Shown here: in pieces, positions 9,697 through 17,450 of the stretch
How positions within the stretch are numbered: the first letter of the stretch is position 1
Layout of the letters: every line of letters starts with the position of its first letter
Notes under the pieces: generated by a model
Seen by the model: the letters and a program-made list of their open reading frames with translations, nothing else
What the model was told of the DNA's origin: nothing
Databases searched by the model: none
Assembly: GCF_017254835.1 (NCBI RefSeq)
Contig: NZ_JAFKCW010000004.1
Location: 277,266 to 341,265, forward strand
Source: Algoriphagus aestuariicola
Lineage (GTDB): Bacteria; Bacteroidota; Bacteroidia; Cytophagales; Cyclobacteriaceae
DNA: 64,000 bases
Reading direction: 5' to 3'
Translations under genes and position numbers: made by a program

Positions 9697-9760
9697 ACTG
9701 GACTAGGACTGACTGCTGTACACTGCAAACTGATCACTGGCCCACTGCCAACTGAACTCT
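9697..9760. repeat. ACTG heptad-like short tandem repeat in convergent spacer
   Basis: ACTG occurs at 9697, 9708, 9712, 9722, 9729, 9736, 9744 and 9751, so the last five copies are spaced 7, 7, 8 and 7 bases, as (ACTGnnn)n. The repeat fills the spacer between the end of the plus-strand hypothetical gene (9638) and the end of rodA (9765). The three variable bases differ between copies. Confidence 0.7.
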
Positions 9761-9764
9761 GCTA

Positions 9765-11039
9765 TCACCCCAGCCGTCCCAGTTGAGTAGCCCTAGAGGA
9801 GTCCATCTTGATAAAGATAAAGAGCAAGACGGTAAATGACCAAAGCGAGGATCCCCCGTAACTGAAGAAGGGGAGCGGGATCCCGACGACCGGAAAGAGC
9901 CCGATCGTCATCGCGATATTGATCATAAAGTGGAACAGCAAAATGGAAACGACGCAGTAGCCGTAGATTCTGGTGAATCGGGTTTTTTGGCGTTCGGCCA
10001 TGAAGACCAGTCGGTAGAGCAGTCCGACGAAGAGCGCGATCACCACCAGGCTGCCCACCCAGCCAAACTCTTCCCCTAGGGTACAGAAAATAAAGTCGGT
10101 ATGCTGCTCGGGCACAAAGTCAAACTTGGTCTGCGTTCCCTCCAAGTAGCCTTTTCCAAACAAGCCTCCGGAGCCAATGGCGATTTTGGATTGTGTCACG
10201 TTCCACCCCACACCCAGAGGGTCAAGATTGGGGTTGAACAATACCATGATCCGGTTTTGCTGGTGTTCGGGTAGCTTGGAGACGACGAAGTCGATGGAGT
10301 AAATAAATGCAATCAAGCCCAGTCCAATTGCGGAAAATGCAACGGTACGCTGCCAGGTTCTTTTTCCCAAAAAGATCAAAACCAAAGTGACCGCCACTAT
10401 GGCGCCGGCGAGATAGAGGTTGTTTTCTATGCCCAATGCCAAGAGCACAATGGCGATGAGGCCAAAGCCGAGGATGTAATAAACTGCGGGCAAGCCCTCC
10501 CGATAAAACATCAAGAGCAGGGAAAAATACACCATTGCAGTACCTGTATCCGGCTGGAGAAGGATCAGAATGACTGGTAACAGCAGGACACCAAAAGCGA
10601 TGGCCTGGTAGTTTTTCTTCGATAGGTCAAACGTCGGCCGCTCCATCACCTTGGCCAGGGCCAAGCCCGTGGCAAACTTGGCGAATTCTCCAGGCTGAAT
10701 GCGAAAGTCTCCGAATCCGATAGAAAGGATCTGACCGTTGACTTCCTTTCCCACAAAGGGGGTGATCACCAGCAATCCGATAAAGGCCAAATAGATGTAG
10801 AGGGAAAGATTTTCGAAAAACCTCGAATCAGCGACCATGATGACAGTGATCAACATGACAGCAGTGCCTATCCATACGAGTTGTTTTCCCGAGTTGATGG
10901 AAAAGTCAAAGATGCTCTTCTCCGCCTGACCGTCGTAGACGGCCGCATAGATGTTGAACCAGCCGATCATGACCAAAGCGAAGTAGATCGCCACGGTGAC
11001 CCAATCCACTCGGTTGATATGAATGTCAGACTCCCTCAT
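9765..11039 (-). CDS. rodA: Rod-shape-determining protein RodA (SEDS glycosyltransferase)
   Basis: RodA polymerises lipid II into glycan strands during lateral wall growth, with PBP2 as its transpeptidase partner. The 424-residue protein has about ten hydrophobic helices. Conserved SEDS signatures include RIQPGEFAKFATGLALAK, LLQPDTGTAMVY and, near the C-terminus, VVGIPLPFFSYGGSS. The ATG at 11039 shares one base with the mrdA stop codon (TGATG), so translation of the two is coupled. It is the last gene of the mreBCD-mrdA-rodA operon. Confidence 0.96.
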   Translation of the reverse strand: MRESDIHINRVDWVTVAIYFALVMIGWFNIYAAVYDGQAEKSIFDFSINSGKQLVWIGTAVMLITVIMVADSRFFENLSLYIYLAFIGLLVITPFVGKEVNGQILSIGFGDFRIQPGEFAKFATGLALAKVMERPTFDLSKKNYQAIAFGVLLLPVILILLQPDTGTAMVYFSLLLMFYREGLPAVYYILGFGLIAIVLLALGIENNLYLAGAIVAVTLVLIFLGKRTWQRTVAFSAIGLGLIAFIYSIDFVVSKLPEHQQNRIMVLFNPNLDPLGVGWNVTQSKIAIGSGGLFGKGYLEGTQTKFDFVPEQHTDFIFCTLGEEFGWVGSLVVIALFVGLLYRLVFMAERQKTRFTRIYGYCVVSILLFHFMINIAMTIGLFPVVGIPLPFFSYGGSSLWSFTVLLFIFIKMDSSRATQLGRLG

Positions 11040-12841
11040 CAGTAAATAAAGTTTCCGGCCAAGACGTATTCTTCCAGGGCTGGCCTTGTGATGCTGTCCC
11101 GGAGGTATTTTTCGATCATTAGTGATGCCGTGCTAGCTGCTGCCCTACCGCCCCAGCCGGCGTTTTCCACGTAGACAGCAATGGCGATTTTGGGATCTTC
11201 TTTGGGTGCAAAGGCGAAAAATACCGAGTGGTCTTCTCCATGCGGGTTTTGGGCGGTTCCGGTTTTGCCGGCGATGGTGATGTCCTTGAGCACCGCTCGG
11301 GCTGCAGTGCCATAGATCGCTTCCGCCATGGCATCCTGGATCAGGTCAAAATGGTGCGCATCGATGCCCACCTCATGCTTGATCTGGTATTTGGCAGGAA
11401 TCATCGTTTCATCCCCGTCGACCGCTTTGATCAAATGAGGCGTGTAGTAGTAGCCCTTGTTGGCAAATACCGCAGAAAGATTGGCCATCTGCAGAGGAGT
11501 GACCAAAAGTTCACCCTGCCCGATGGAAAGCGAATAGATCGTGGAATATTTCCAATGCCCCTCACCATACACCCGGTCGTAGAGCTTGCTCGATGGGATA
11601 GAGCCACCCTTTTCATTGGTCATGTCCACGCCGAGCGAGCTTCCCAGGCCAAATTTCAGCACCTTCTCCCTCCAGGCATTCAAGCCGATTTCGGTATCCT
11701 TGAAGGTGTTGGAGGAGACTTCCTGGTTGATGATCATCCGGAATGCCTGATGATAGTAGGGGTTACAAGAGTTTCGGATGGCGCCAAAAAGGTTGACCGG
11801 GCTCGGGTGGTTGTGGCAGGCCACCAGAGAGCGGTTGCAGGCAAAGGTCGTATTGGGAGTCAAGATTCCCTCTTGCAGCCCGATTAAGCTCTGCACGATT
11901 TTGAAAATCGACCCTGGAGGGTACATGGCCATGATCGGCCTGTTGAAGAGTGGCTTGCTCGGATCGTTGTTGAGTTTGCGGTAGTTTTTTGAAAAATCAG
12001 CTCCAGTCAGATCATTTGGATTGTAAAAGGGAGCCGAAATCATGGCTAGAATCTCTCCGGTTTTTGGCTCTATCGCCACCACAGAGCCCGTCTTGCCGGC
12101 CATCAGCATCTCCCCATAGAGCTGGAGGTCCATGTCTATCGTGGAGGTGATGTTCTTGCCAGCTACCGAGGCGGTGTCGTATTCACCGTCTTTGAAAGGA
12201 CCCTTGTCCACGCCTCGGACGTTGACCATTTTATATTTGACGCCTTTTCTGCCGCGCAGGTCATTTTCATAGTAGCGCTCCATTCCGCTAAGTCCCACGT
12301 AGTCGCCTTGGGCGTAGTATTTCAGGGTATCGCGCTCAAGCTGGTTAGCACTGATCTCTCCGATATAGCCGAGCGCATGCGCGGCAGTTGCATTGGGGTA
12401 GGATCTTACCGAGCGGGTTGTGATGAAAAGTCCCGGGTAGTCTACCAGAAAGTCCTGGATGCGGGCAAAGTCCCTCGTCGAAAATTGCTTGATCAGGGTG
12501 GAAGGCTTAACCGAGGAGTATTTTTTGGCGGCGGTGTAAGACTCGATCAACTGCTCCTTGGAAATCTTGAACAGTTCGCAGAATCTAGCCGTATCGCCGA
12601 CTTTAAACTCCTTAGGCACTATCATCACGTCGAAAATCGGGTTGTTAAAAACCAGAAGTTTTCCGTTTCGATCATATACAAGTCCACGGTAGGGGTGGTC
12701 TACAATCCTTTGGATGGCGTTACTTTCAGCTCTCTTCATGAAGCTGTCATCCACCACCTGGATCATGAAAAGCTTGGTAAGCAAGATGACGCTCACCAAG
12801 AAAATAAAGATGAGAATGACTACGGGTCTCTGGTCTTTCAT
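11039..12841 (-). CDS. mrdA: Penicillin-binding protein 2 (transpeptidase)
   Basis: This inner-membrane class B PBP cross-links peptidoglycan in the elongation complex. A single N-terminal membrane helix (residues 8-28) precedes the pedestal domain. The transpeptidase has the nucleophile motif PPGSIFK (Ser311), the SxN motif SCN in IRNSCNPYYH, and AGKTGTAQNP as the KTG motif. At 600 residues it is the usual size. It overlaps rodA by one base. A 117-bp spacer containing a hairpin separates it from mreD upstream. Confidence 0.97.
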   Translation of the reverse strand: MKDQRPVVILIFIFLVSVILLTKLFMIQVVDDSFMKRAESNAIQRIVDHPYRGLVYDRNGKLLVFNNPIFDVMIVPKEFKVGDTARFCELFKISKEQLIESYTAAKKYSSVKPSTLIKQFSTRDFARIQDFLVDYPGLFITTRSVRSYPNATAAHALGYIGEISANQLERDTLKYYAQGDYVGLSGMERYYENDLRGRKGVKYKMVNVRGVDKGPFKDGEYDTASVAGKNITSTIDMDLQLYGEMLMAGKTGSVVAIEPKTGEILAMISAPFYNPNDLTGADFSKNYRKLNNDPSKPLFNRPIMAMYPPGSIFKIVQSLIGLQEGILTPNTTFACNRSLVACHNHPSPVNLFGAIRNSCNPYYHQAFRMIINQEVSSNTFKDTEIGLNAWREKVLKFGLGSSLGVDMTNEKGGSIPSSKLYDRVYGEGHWKYSTIYSLSIGQGELLVTPLQMANLSAVFANKGYYYTPHLIKAVDGDETMIPAKYQIKHEVGIDAHHFDLIQDAMAEAIYGTAARAVLKDITIAGKTGTAQNPHGEDHSVFFAFAPKEDPKIAIAVYVENAGWGGRAAASTASLMIEKYLRDSITRPALEEYVLAGNFIY

Positions 12842-12868
12842 CTGTTTATAATTGGCTTTTTATAGTCA

Positions 12869-12899
12869 TCTCCCCGATAGCTATCGTGGCTATCGGGAG
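12869..12899. repeat. Palindromic hairpin between mreD and mrdA
   Basis: The perfect 12-bp palindrome CGATAGCTATCG (12875-12886) is followed by CTATCGGG (12890-12897), which can also pair with CCCGATAG (12873-12880). Two alternative hairpins are therefore possible. There is no T-run, so it does not look like a terminator. It may be an intergenic repeat element or an mRNA processing or stability structure inside the mre operon. Confidence 0.55.
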
Positions 12900-12958
12900 G
12901 AATCTCGCATGGATTCCCATCATCCTAGTTTCTGACAGGGAGAACATGCTCAGTTTCA

Positions 12959-13480
12959 TCAGATTCTCCTCCTGCGTTTGAAGAACAGTAGTTGCACAAG
13001 TATAACCAAAAGGCAGGTGAAAATGGAAGAAAAAAAGCTTTTGTTCAGAATCGTCCAAAGCCCGCCGGTACCCCATTGGTCCGCCGTAAAAAAGACCATG
13101 GAATACCCGAAAATCAGTGGTAAAGAGTAGCTCAAAAACCAGCCAAATCCCATCTCGGAGAGGGAAGGCTCTTCAGTTTCGACATACCCACCGGTAGGGC
13201 TGATAGCTCTCAGCCAAAGTGATCTTGCAAATGCCAAAAACGTGGCCGCCGCTGCGTGCATCCCTATGGTCTCATAGAATAGGTCCAGCACCAAACCCAG
13301 TAGAAACGCGATGAATATCAGTGTCACCGGTCGCATCGAAATAGGCAGAATCAGAATCCCGAGGAGATGGACAAAAGCGAAAGCGACGCCAAAAAGAGCC
13401 AGGTTTTTCAGAAAGAAAATCTGAACCAAACCCAAGAAAAGGATCAGCACTAAGTAGGAAATCAGATTTCTAATATTCAT
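12959..13480 (-). CDS. mreD: Rod-shape-determining protein MreD
   Basis: MreD is a polytopic inner-membrane component of the elongasome. The 173-residue sequence has five or six hydrophobic helices, with the family-like segment IAFLLGLVLDLFYETIGMHAAA in the second half of the membrane region, and a basic end FFKRRRRI. Its ATG (13480) lies inside the end of mreC with an 11-nt overlap, which suggests coupled translation. Sequence conservation in this family is low, so the call also rests on position. Confidence 0.93.
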   Translation of the reverse strand: MNIRNLISYLVLILFLGLVQIFFLKNLALFGVAFAFVHLLGILILPISMRPVTLIFIAFLLGLVLDLFYETIGMHAAAATFLAFARSLWLRAISPTGGYVETEEPSLSEMGFGWFLSYSLPLIFGYSMVFFTADQWGTGGLWTILNKSFFSSIFTCLLVILVQLLFFKRRRRI

Positions 13481-14309
13481 TGCTTATCTCAGATTGGCGA
13501 TTGAGCGAATCCAGTTCGTCGAAGGCCGTGTTCTCAACCAGGTACACATAGCTGACCTTGCTGAAATCAGTACTTAGTTTGACGGTGAGGTCCAGGTAGT
13601 TTGGGTCTTTTTCGTTGGGGGCGACCTTTGAAATGATCCCGATCTGTATTCCCTCGGGAAAGACGGCATTAAATCCAGACGTGACGACCGTATCTCCTTC
13701 TTGGGTTTTCACGTGCCTAGGTACAAAGAGGAGACGGGCTTCCGTGGAGTTTTTCCCATCCCACTGCACAGAACCAAAAACATCGGTTGACTTGATTTTT
13801 GATGAGACCATCAGGCCGGTGTTGAGCAAGGAAAATGCCACGGAGTAGTTTTCGGATACGGACTTCACCCTGCCCACGACCCCTTCTGGATTGAAGACTC
13901 CCATGCCGGGCTTGATGCCGTCCTTGGACCCCTTGTTGAGTGTGAGGTAGTTTTGGGAGAATCTCAGGGAATTGCCAATGACCCGCGCTCCGCGAAACTC
14001 ATAGGTGGCGACGAAAGCTGAGTCAAGGGGCAATTGGATGCTGTCCGGTTTCACCTGCAGCGCGAGCAGGGTTTGGAGGATTTCGGCATTTTCAGCTGTC
14101 AGGGCTTCGTTGGCATCGGCCAAGGAAAAAAACTGGACCACATCCGCCTGCTGCTTTAGGATGGAGCCGACAAGCGCATTGGAACTGTTGAAGAAAGCTG
14201 CACCCTGTGGAGAATTGTTGGTGACAATCATCCAGACTGCCACCACTTCAAGAAAGACGAATAGGATAAACGCCCGTATTCGGTAAAGAAACTGGAGGAT
14301 GCGTAGCAT
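13470..14309 (-). CDS. mreC: Rod-shape-determining protein MreC
   Basis: MreC is a periplasmic scaffold that links MreB filaments to PBP2 and MreD. A membrane anchor (residues about 12-30) is followed by a coiled-coil stretch and the two beta-barrel domains. Family features include SLRFSQNYLTLNKGSKDGI, then GMGVFNPEGVVGRV and VVTSGFNAVFPEGIQIG. The length of 279 residues is typical. It starts 7 nt after the mreB stop codon and overlaps mreD by 11 nt. Confidence 0.96.
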   Translation of the reverse strand: MLRILQFLYRIRAFILFVFLEVVAVWMIVTNNSPQGAAFFNSSNALVGSILKQQADVVQFFSLADANEALTAENAEILQTLLALQVKPDSIQLPLDSAFVATYEFRGARVIGNSLRFSQNYLTLNKGSKDGIKPGMGVFNPEGVVGRVKSVSENYSVAFSLLNTGLMVSSKIKSTDVFGSVQWDGKNSTEARLLFVPRHVKTQEGDTVVTSGFNAVFPEGIQIGIISKVAPNEKDPNYLDLTVKLSTDFSKVSYVYLVENTAFDELDSLNRQSEISNEY

Positions 14310-14316
14310 TCAGTAC

Positions 14317-15345
14317 TTAAGTCATCAGGACGGTTCGGAAGTTTTGGATATTTTTCAGGGCGGTCCCTGTGCCTCTTACCACGGCTCTTAGCGGATCTTC
14401 GGCAATGTGGATCGGTAGCTTGGTCTTTTGGTGCAGCCTTTTATCCAGGCCCTTGAGCAAGGCTCCACCGCCTGTGAGGTGGATTCCATTGTCGTAGATG
14501 TCAGCGGAAAGCTCGGGTGGGGCAATTTCCAAGGCTTTGAGAACCGCCTCTTCTATTTTTGACACGGATTTGTCCAGAGCAAAGGCGATCTCGGAATAGG
14601 AGACCTTGATGACTTTCGGTATCCCTGTCATCAAATCCCTCCCACGGATTTCATAGTCATCCGGAGCTTCGTCCAGCTCGGTAAGGGCGGATCCGATCGC
14701 GATTTTCACTTTTTCCGCGGAGCGCTCTCCGATCAACAGGTTGTGCTGTCTGCGCATGTAGTCGAGGATGTCTTTGGTAAAGGTGTCACCCGCCACACGT
14801 ATGGACTGGTCGGCCACGATCCCAGATAGCGCGATGAGCGCAATCTCCGTCGTGCCTCCTCCGATATCCACTATCATGGAACCCATGGGTTTTTCGATGT
14901 CGATGCCAATACCTATCGCCGCCGCGATGGGCTCGTAGATCATGTAGACTTCTTTTGCCCCGGCATGCTCGGCTGAGTCACGTACCGCCCGCTTTTCCAC
15001 TTCGGTGATGCCGGAGGGAATGCAGATCACCATTCGGTGGGACTGGGGAAACATCCCCTTTTTCTGTCCCGGGATCATCTTGATCAGTCCACGGATCATC
15101 TGCTCGGCCGCATAGAAGTCGGCAATCACCCCATCTTTCAAAGGACGGATGGTCTTGATGTTCTCGTGGGTTTTTTCGTGCATGTTCATGGCCTCCCGGC
15201 CGACCGCGAGCACTCGGTTGCTTGTCTTATCGATGGCGATGATGGACGGCTCATCGACCACTATTTTATCTTTGTGAATGATCAGGGTGTTGGCGGTACC
15301 CAAATCAATGGCTATATCACTAGAGAAAAAATCAAATAATCCCAT
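14317..15345 (-). CDS. mreB: Rod-shape-determining protein MreB (actin homologue)
   Basis: MreB forms membrane-bound filaments that direct lateral wall synthesis. The actin-fold ATPase motifs are clear: phosphate-1 DLGTANTLI near residue 14, phosphate-2 IVDIGGGTTEIALIAL near 160, and the adenosine motif HLTGGGALLKGL near 290. The amphipathic N-terminus MGLFDFFS is the usual membrane anchor. The 342 residues match the family. It is the first gene of the mreBCD-mrdA-rodA operon and diverges from rimP. Confidence 0.98.
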   Translation of the reverse strand: MGLFDFFSSDIAIDLGTANTLIIHKDKIVVDEPSIIAIDKTSNRVLAVGREAMNMHEKTHENIKTIRPLKDGVIADFYAAEQMIRGLIKMIPGQKKGMFPQSHRMVICIPSGITEVEKRAVRDSAEHAGAKEVYMIYEPIAAAIGIGIDIEKPMGSMIVDIGGGTTEIALIALSGIVADQSIRVAGDTFTKDILDYMRRQHNLLIGERSAEKVKIAIGSALTELDEAPDDYEIRGRDLMTGIPKVIKVSYSEIAFALDKSVSKIEEAVLKALEIAPPELSADIYDNGIHLTGGGALLKGLDKRLHQKTKLPIHIAEDPLRAVVRGTGTALKNIQNFRTVLMT

Positions 15346-15425
15346 TTTATACTGATGAATTGGCTTTTTAACTGGAGTTTGAAGTTTAAGGTAGTACCTG
15401 GGTACCGATTTTAAACGTGGGTCGG

Positions 15426-15451
15426 CAAAATTATTATCTTATATCGACAAA
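15426..15451 (-). promoter_or_regulatory. Possible mreB promoter
   Basis: On the minus strand TAATTTTG (15433-15426) fits the -7 consensus. TTTG at 15451-15448 could be the -33 element, but the spacing of 14 nt is short of the usual about 19, so the pairing is doubtful. Confidence 0.35.
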
Positions 15452-15574
15452 ACTGAGATAAAGAAGATTTTTTTGTTTTCTGAATCTAAAGGAATTAGCG
15501 GCGGGACAAAATGGAAGTTTTGCCGCCCGATTTTTAAGATTTATTTCTAATCAGCTTGGATTGGGAGCACCCGT

Positions 15575-15606
15575 TTTGCAATTCGGGATTCTTTATATTA
15601 CTTTTG
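15575..15606 (+). promoter_or_regulatory. Promoter of the rimP-nusA-infB operon
   Basis: TTTG (15575-15578) and TACTTTTG (15599-15606) are separated by 20 nt and fit the Bacteroidota promoter. Transcription would start near 15612, giving a leader of about 54 nt that contains the hairpin at 15628-15648. Confidence 0.7.
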
Positions 15607-15627
15607 CACCGTATTCGAAAGTTTCTG

Positions 15628-15648
15628 GAGGGGACAAAAAGTCCCCTC
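15628..15648 (+). promoter_or_regulatory. Leader hairpin upstream of rimP
   Basis: GAGGGGAC (15628-15635) and GTCCCCTC (15641-15648) form a perfect 8-bp GC-rich stem with an AAAAA loop, followed by TTTC. It lies inside the predicted leader, 17 nt before the rimP ATG. It resembles a weak terminator or attenuator, or a structure that binds an operon product such as NusA. The function is inferred. Confidence 0.55.
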
Positions 15649-15665
15649 TTTCATTATTCTAACTT

Positions 15666-16139
15666 ATGACTGAACTGAGGCAAGCTATCGAAGAATTGGT
15701 GGAAAAGCATCTTCCGGATGATTCCCACTTTGTAGTAGAGGTGAAATTGGAAGAAAAGCTGGGTAAAACCCGGGTTTTGATCCTCATTGATTCGGATGAG
15801 GGAGTGACCATACAAGCCTGTGCGAAAGTTAGCCGAGCAGTATCGGAAGAGTTGGAAGCAAAAGAAATGGTCGGGGAAGCCTACGTGCTTGAAGTGTCTT
15901 CTCCCGGGCTTGACTTTCCTCTGGGTAGCAAGCGGCAATATCAAAAGAATATCGGCCGTGAGCTGAAGTTGACTCTGGCTTCCGGCGCCGATGTGTCGGG
16001 GAAATTGCTGGAGGTGGACTCGGAAAAGGTGAAGCTACTGGTGAAGAAGAAGGAAAAGGGCAAGAAGGCGACAGAAGAGGAGGTCTTATTCCCTTTTGCT
16101 GAAATCAAAAAATCTATCGTACAAGTATCTTTTAAATAA
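15666..16139 (+). CDS. rimP: Ribosome maturation factor RimP
   Basis: RimP assists 30S subunit assembly. The 157-residue protein has the N-terminal alpha/beta domain (MTELRQAIEELVEKHL...HFVVEVKLEEK), the conserved YVLEVSSPGLDFPL segment near residue 78, and the C-terminal SH3-like barrel with KKSIVQVSF at the end. A Lys-rich insert (LVKKKEKGKKATEEE) lies in the C-terminal domain. It is the first gene of rimP-nusA-infB, the conserved bacterial order, and is separated from nusA by 5 nt. Confidence 0.95.
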   Translation: MTELRQAIEELVEKHLPDDSHFVVEVKLEEKLGKTRVLILIDSDEGVTIQACAKVSRAVSEELEAKEMVGEAYVLEVSSPGLDFPLGSKRQYQKNIGRELKLTLASGADVSGKLLEVDSEKVKLLVKKKEKGKKATEEEVLFPFAEIKKSIVQVSFK

Positions 16140-16144
16140 CTCAA

Positions 16145-17389
16145 ATGGATGCCAAAATCTTAATAGAATCTTTCGCAGAGTTTGCGAGGTCTAAAAATGT
16201 GGATCGCCCTACCATGATCCGTATTCTGGAAGATGTGTTCAGAGCGATGATCCGTAAAAAGTTTGAGACTGACGAAAATTTCGACGTCACGATCAATGCT
16301 GACAAAGGCGACTTGGAGATTTTCCGGATTAGGGAGATTGTCGACGACAATTCCGAGGACATTTGGGATTTTGACAAGATCAGCTTCACAGAGGCCAGAA
16401 AGATCGAGCCGGATTTTGAAATCGGCGAGGAGGTTTATGAGAAAATCGAATTGGAGGCGTTTGGGCGTCGAGCCGTACAAATGGCCCGTCAGACCTTGAT
16501 CCAGCGAATCAAAGATCTAGAGAAGGATATCCTCTACAACAAATATGAAGAGCAGGTAGGAGAGATCATCTCCGCGGAAGTGTACCAAATACTCGGACGC
16601 GAGATTCTCCTCATCGACGGCGATGGCAACGAACTGATCCTGCCAAAGGCAGAACAGATCTCCAAAGACCGCTTCAGAAAGGGAGACTCCGTGAAGGCAA
16701 TCGTACATCGTGTAGACATGATCAACGGCAACCCGAAGATCATCCTTTCCCGCACTTCCCCGGTTTTCTTGGAACGCTTGTTTGAAAACGAGGTTCCTGA
16801 GGTATACGACGGCTTGATTACAATCGTCAAGATCGTGCGTGAGCCAGGGGAGCGTGCCAAAGTGGCCGTGGAGTCCTATGACGATCGTATCGATCCGGTA
16901 GGCGCTTGCGTCGGGATGAAGGGATCCAGAATCCACGCCGTGGTGCGGGAATTGCAAAATGAAAACATCGACGTGATCAACTATACGGAGAACCTCGACC
17001 TGTACGTCACCCGTGCACTCAGCCCGGCAAAGGTATCTTCGATCAATGTTGACCAGGAGAGAAAACGGATTTCCGTTTTCTTAAAGCCCGACCAAGTTTC
17101 CCTGGCTATCGGAAAAGGAGGCTTCAACATCAAATTGGCAAGCCGATTGGTAGGATATGAAATCGATGTGTTCCGTGAATTGAACGAATACGATGACGAA
17201 GATGTAGATCTTAACGAATTCGTAGACGAAATCGAGGCTTGGATCATCGATGAATTGAAAAAGACGGGTTTGGACACGGCCAAGAGTGTTTTGGCACTGA
17301 CCAAAGAGGACCTGACCCGTCGTACGGAATTGGAGGAGGAGACGGTCGACGAGATCTTTAGAATCCTCAGACAAGAATTTGAACAATAA
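16145..17389 (+). CDS. nusA: Transcription termination/antitermination protein NusA
   Basis: NusA binds RNA polymerase and modulates pausing, termination and antitermination. The N-terminal polymerase-binding domain (residues 1-125) is followed by an S1 domain (about 130-200) and two KH domains (about 230-345). KH signatures include VGACVGMKGSRIHAVVREL and VSLAIGKGGFNIKLASRL. The acidic C-terminal part (about 350-414) carries a helix-hairpin-helix-like segment (LALTKEDLTRRTELEEETVDE region). The 414 residues match Bacteroidota NusA. It lies between rimP and infB. Confidence 0.97.
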   Translation: MDAKILIESFAEFARSKNVDRPTMIRILEDVFRAMIRKKFETDENFDVTINADKGDLEIFRIREIVDDNSEDIWDFDKISFTEARKIEPDFEIGEEVYEKIELEAFGRRAVQMARQTLIQRIKDLEKDILYNKYEEQVGEIISAEVYQILGREILLIDGDGNELILPKAEQISKDRFRKGDSVKAIVHRVDMINGNPKIILSRTSPVFLERLFENEVPEVYDGLITIVKIVREPGERAKVAVESYDDRIDPVGACVGMKGSRIHAVVRELQNENIDVINYTENLDLYVTRALSPAKVSSINVDQERKRISVFLKPDQVSLAIGKGGFNIKLASRLVGYEIDVFRELNEYDDEDVDLNEFVDEIEAWIIDELKKTGLDTAKSVLALTKEDLTRRTELEEETVDEIFRILRQEFEQ

Positions 17390-17450
17390 AAAGGGACTTC
17401 CCTTTTAGAATACCTAATTTTACTTAAGATTTCGAAAGAGGTTTTTGCTT

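Larger units (their letters stand above)
15346..15665. other. Divergent control region between mreB and rimP
   Basis: These 320 bases contain no gene. They hold a good promoter for rimP (15575-15606), a hairpin in the rimP leader (15628-15648) and a weaker candidate promoter for mreB. The mreB leader would be about 80 nt. Confidence 0.7.

Noticed and set aside
12899-12912. 14-base sequence GGAATCTCGCATGG shared with 43937-43950
   Set aside because: The match does not extend on either side, and several identical 14-mers are expected by chance in 64 kb.
12846-13076. Short minus-strand frame across the mreD-mrdA spacer
   Set aside because: Most of it overlaps the end of mreD in another frame; no start context or family support.
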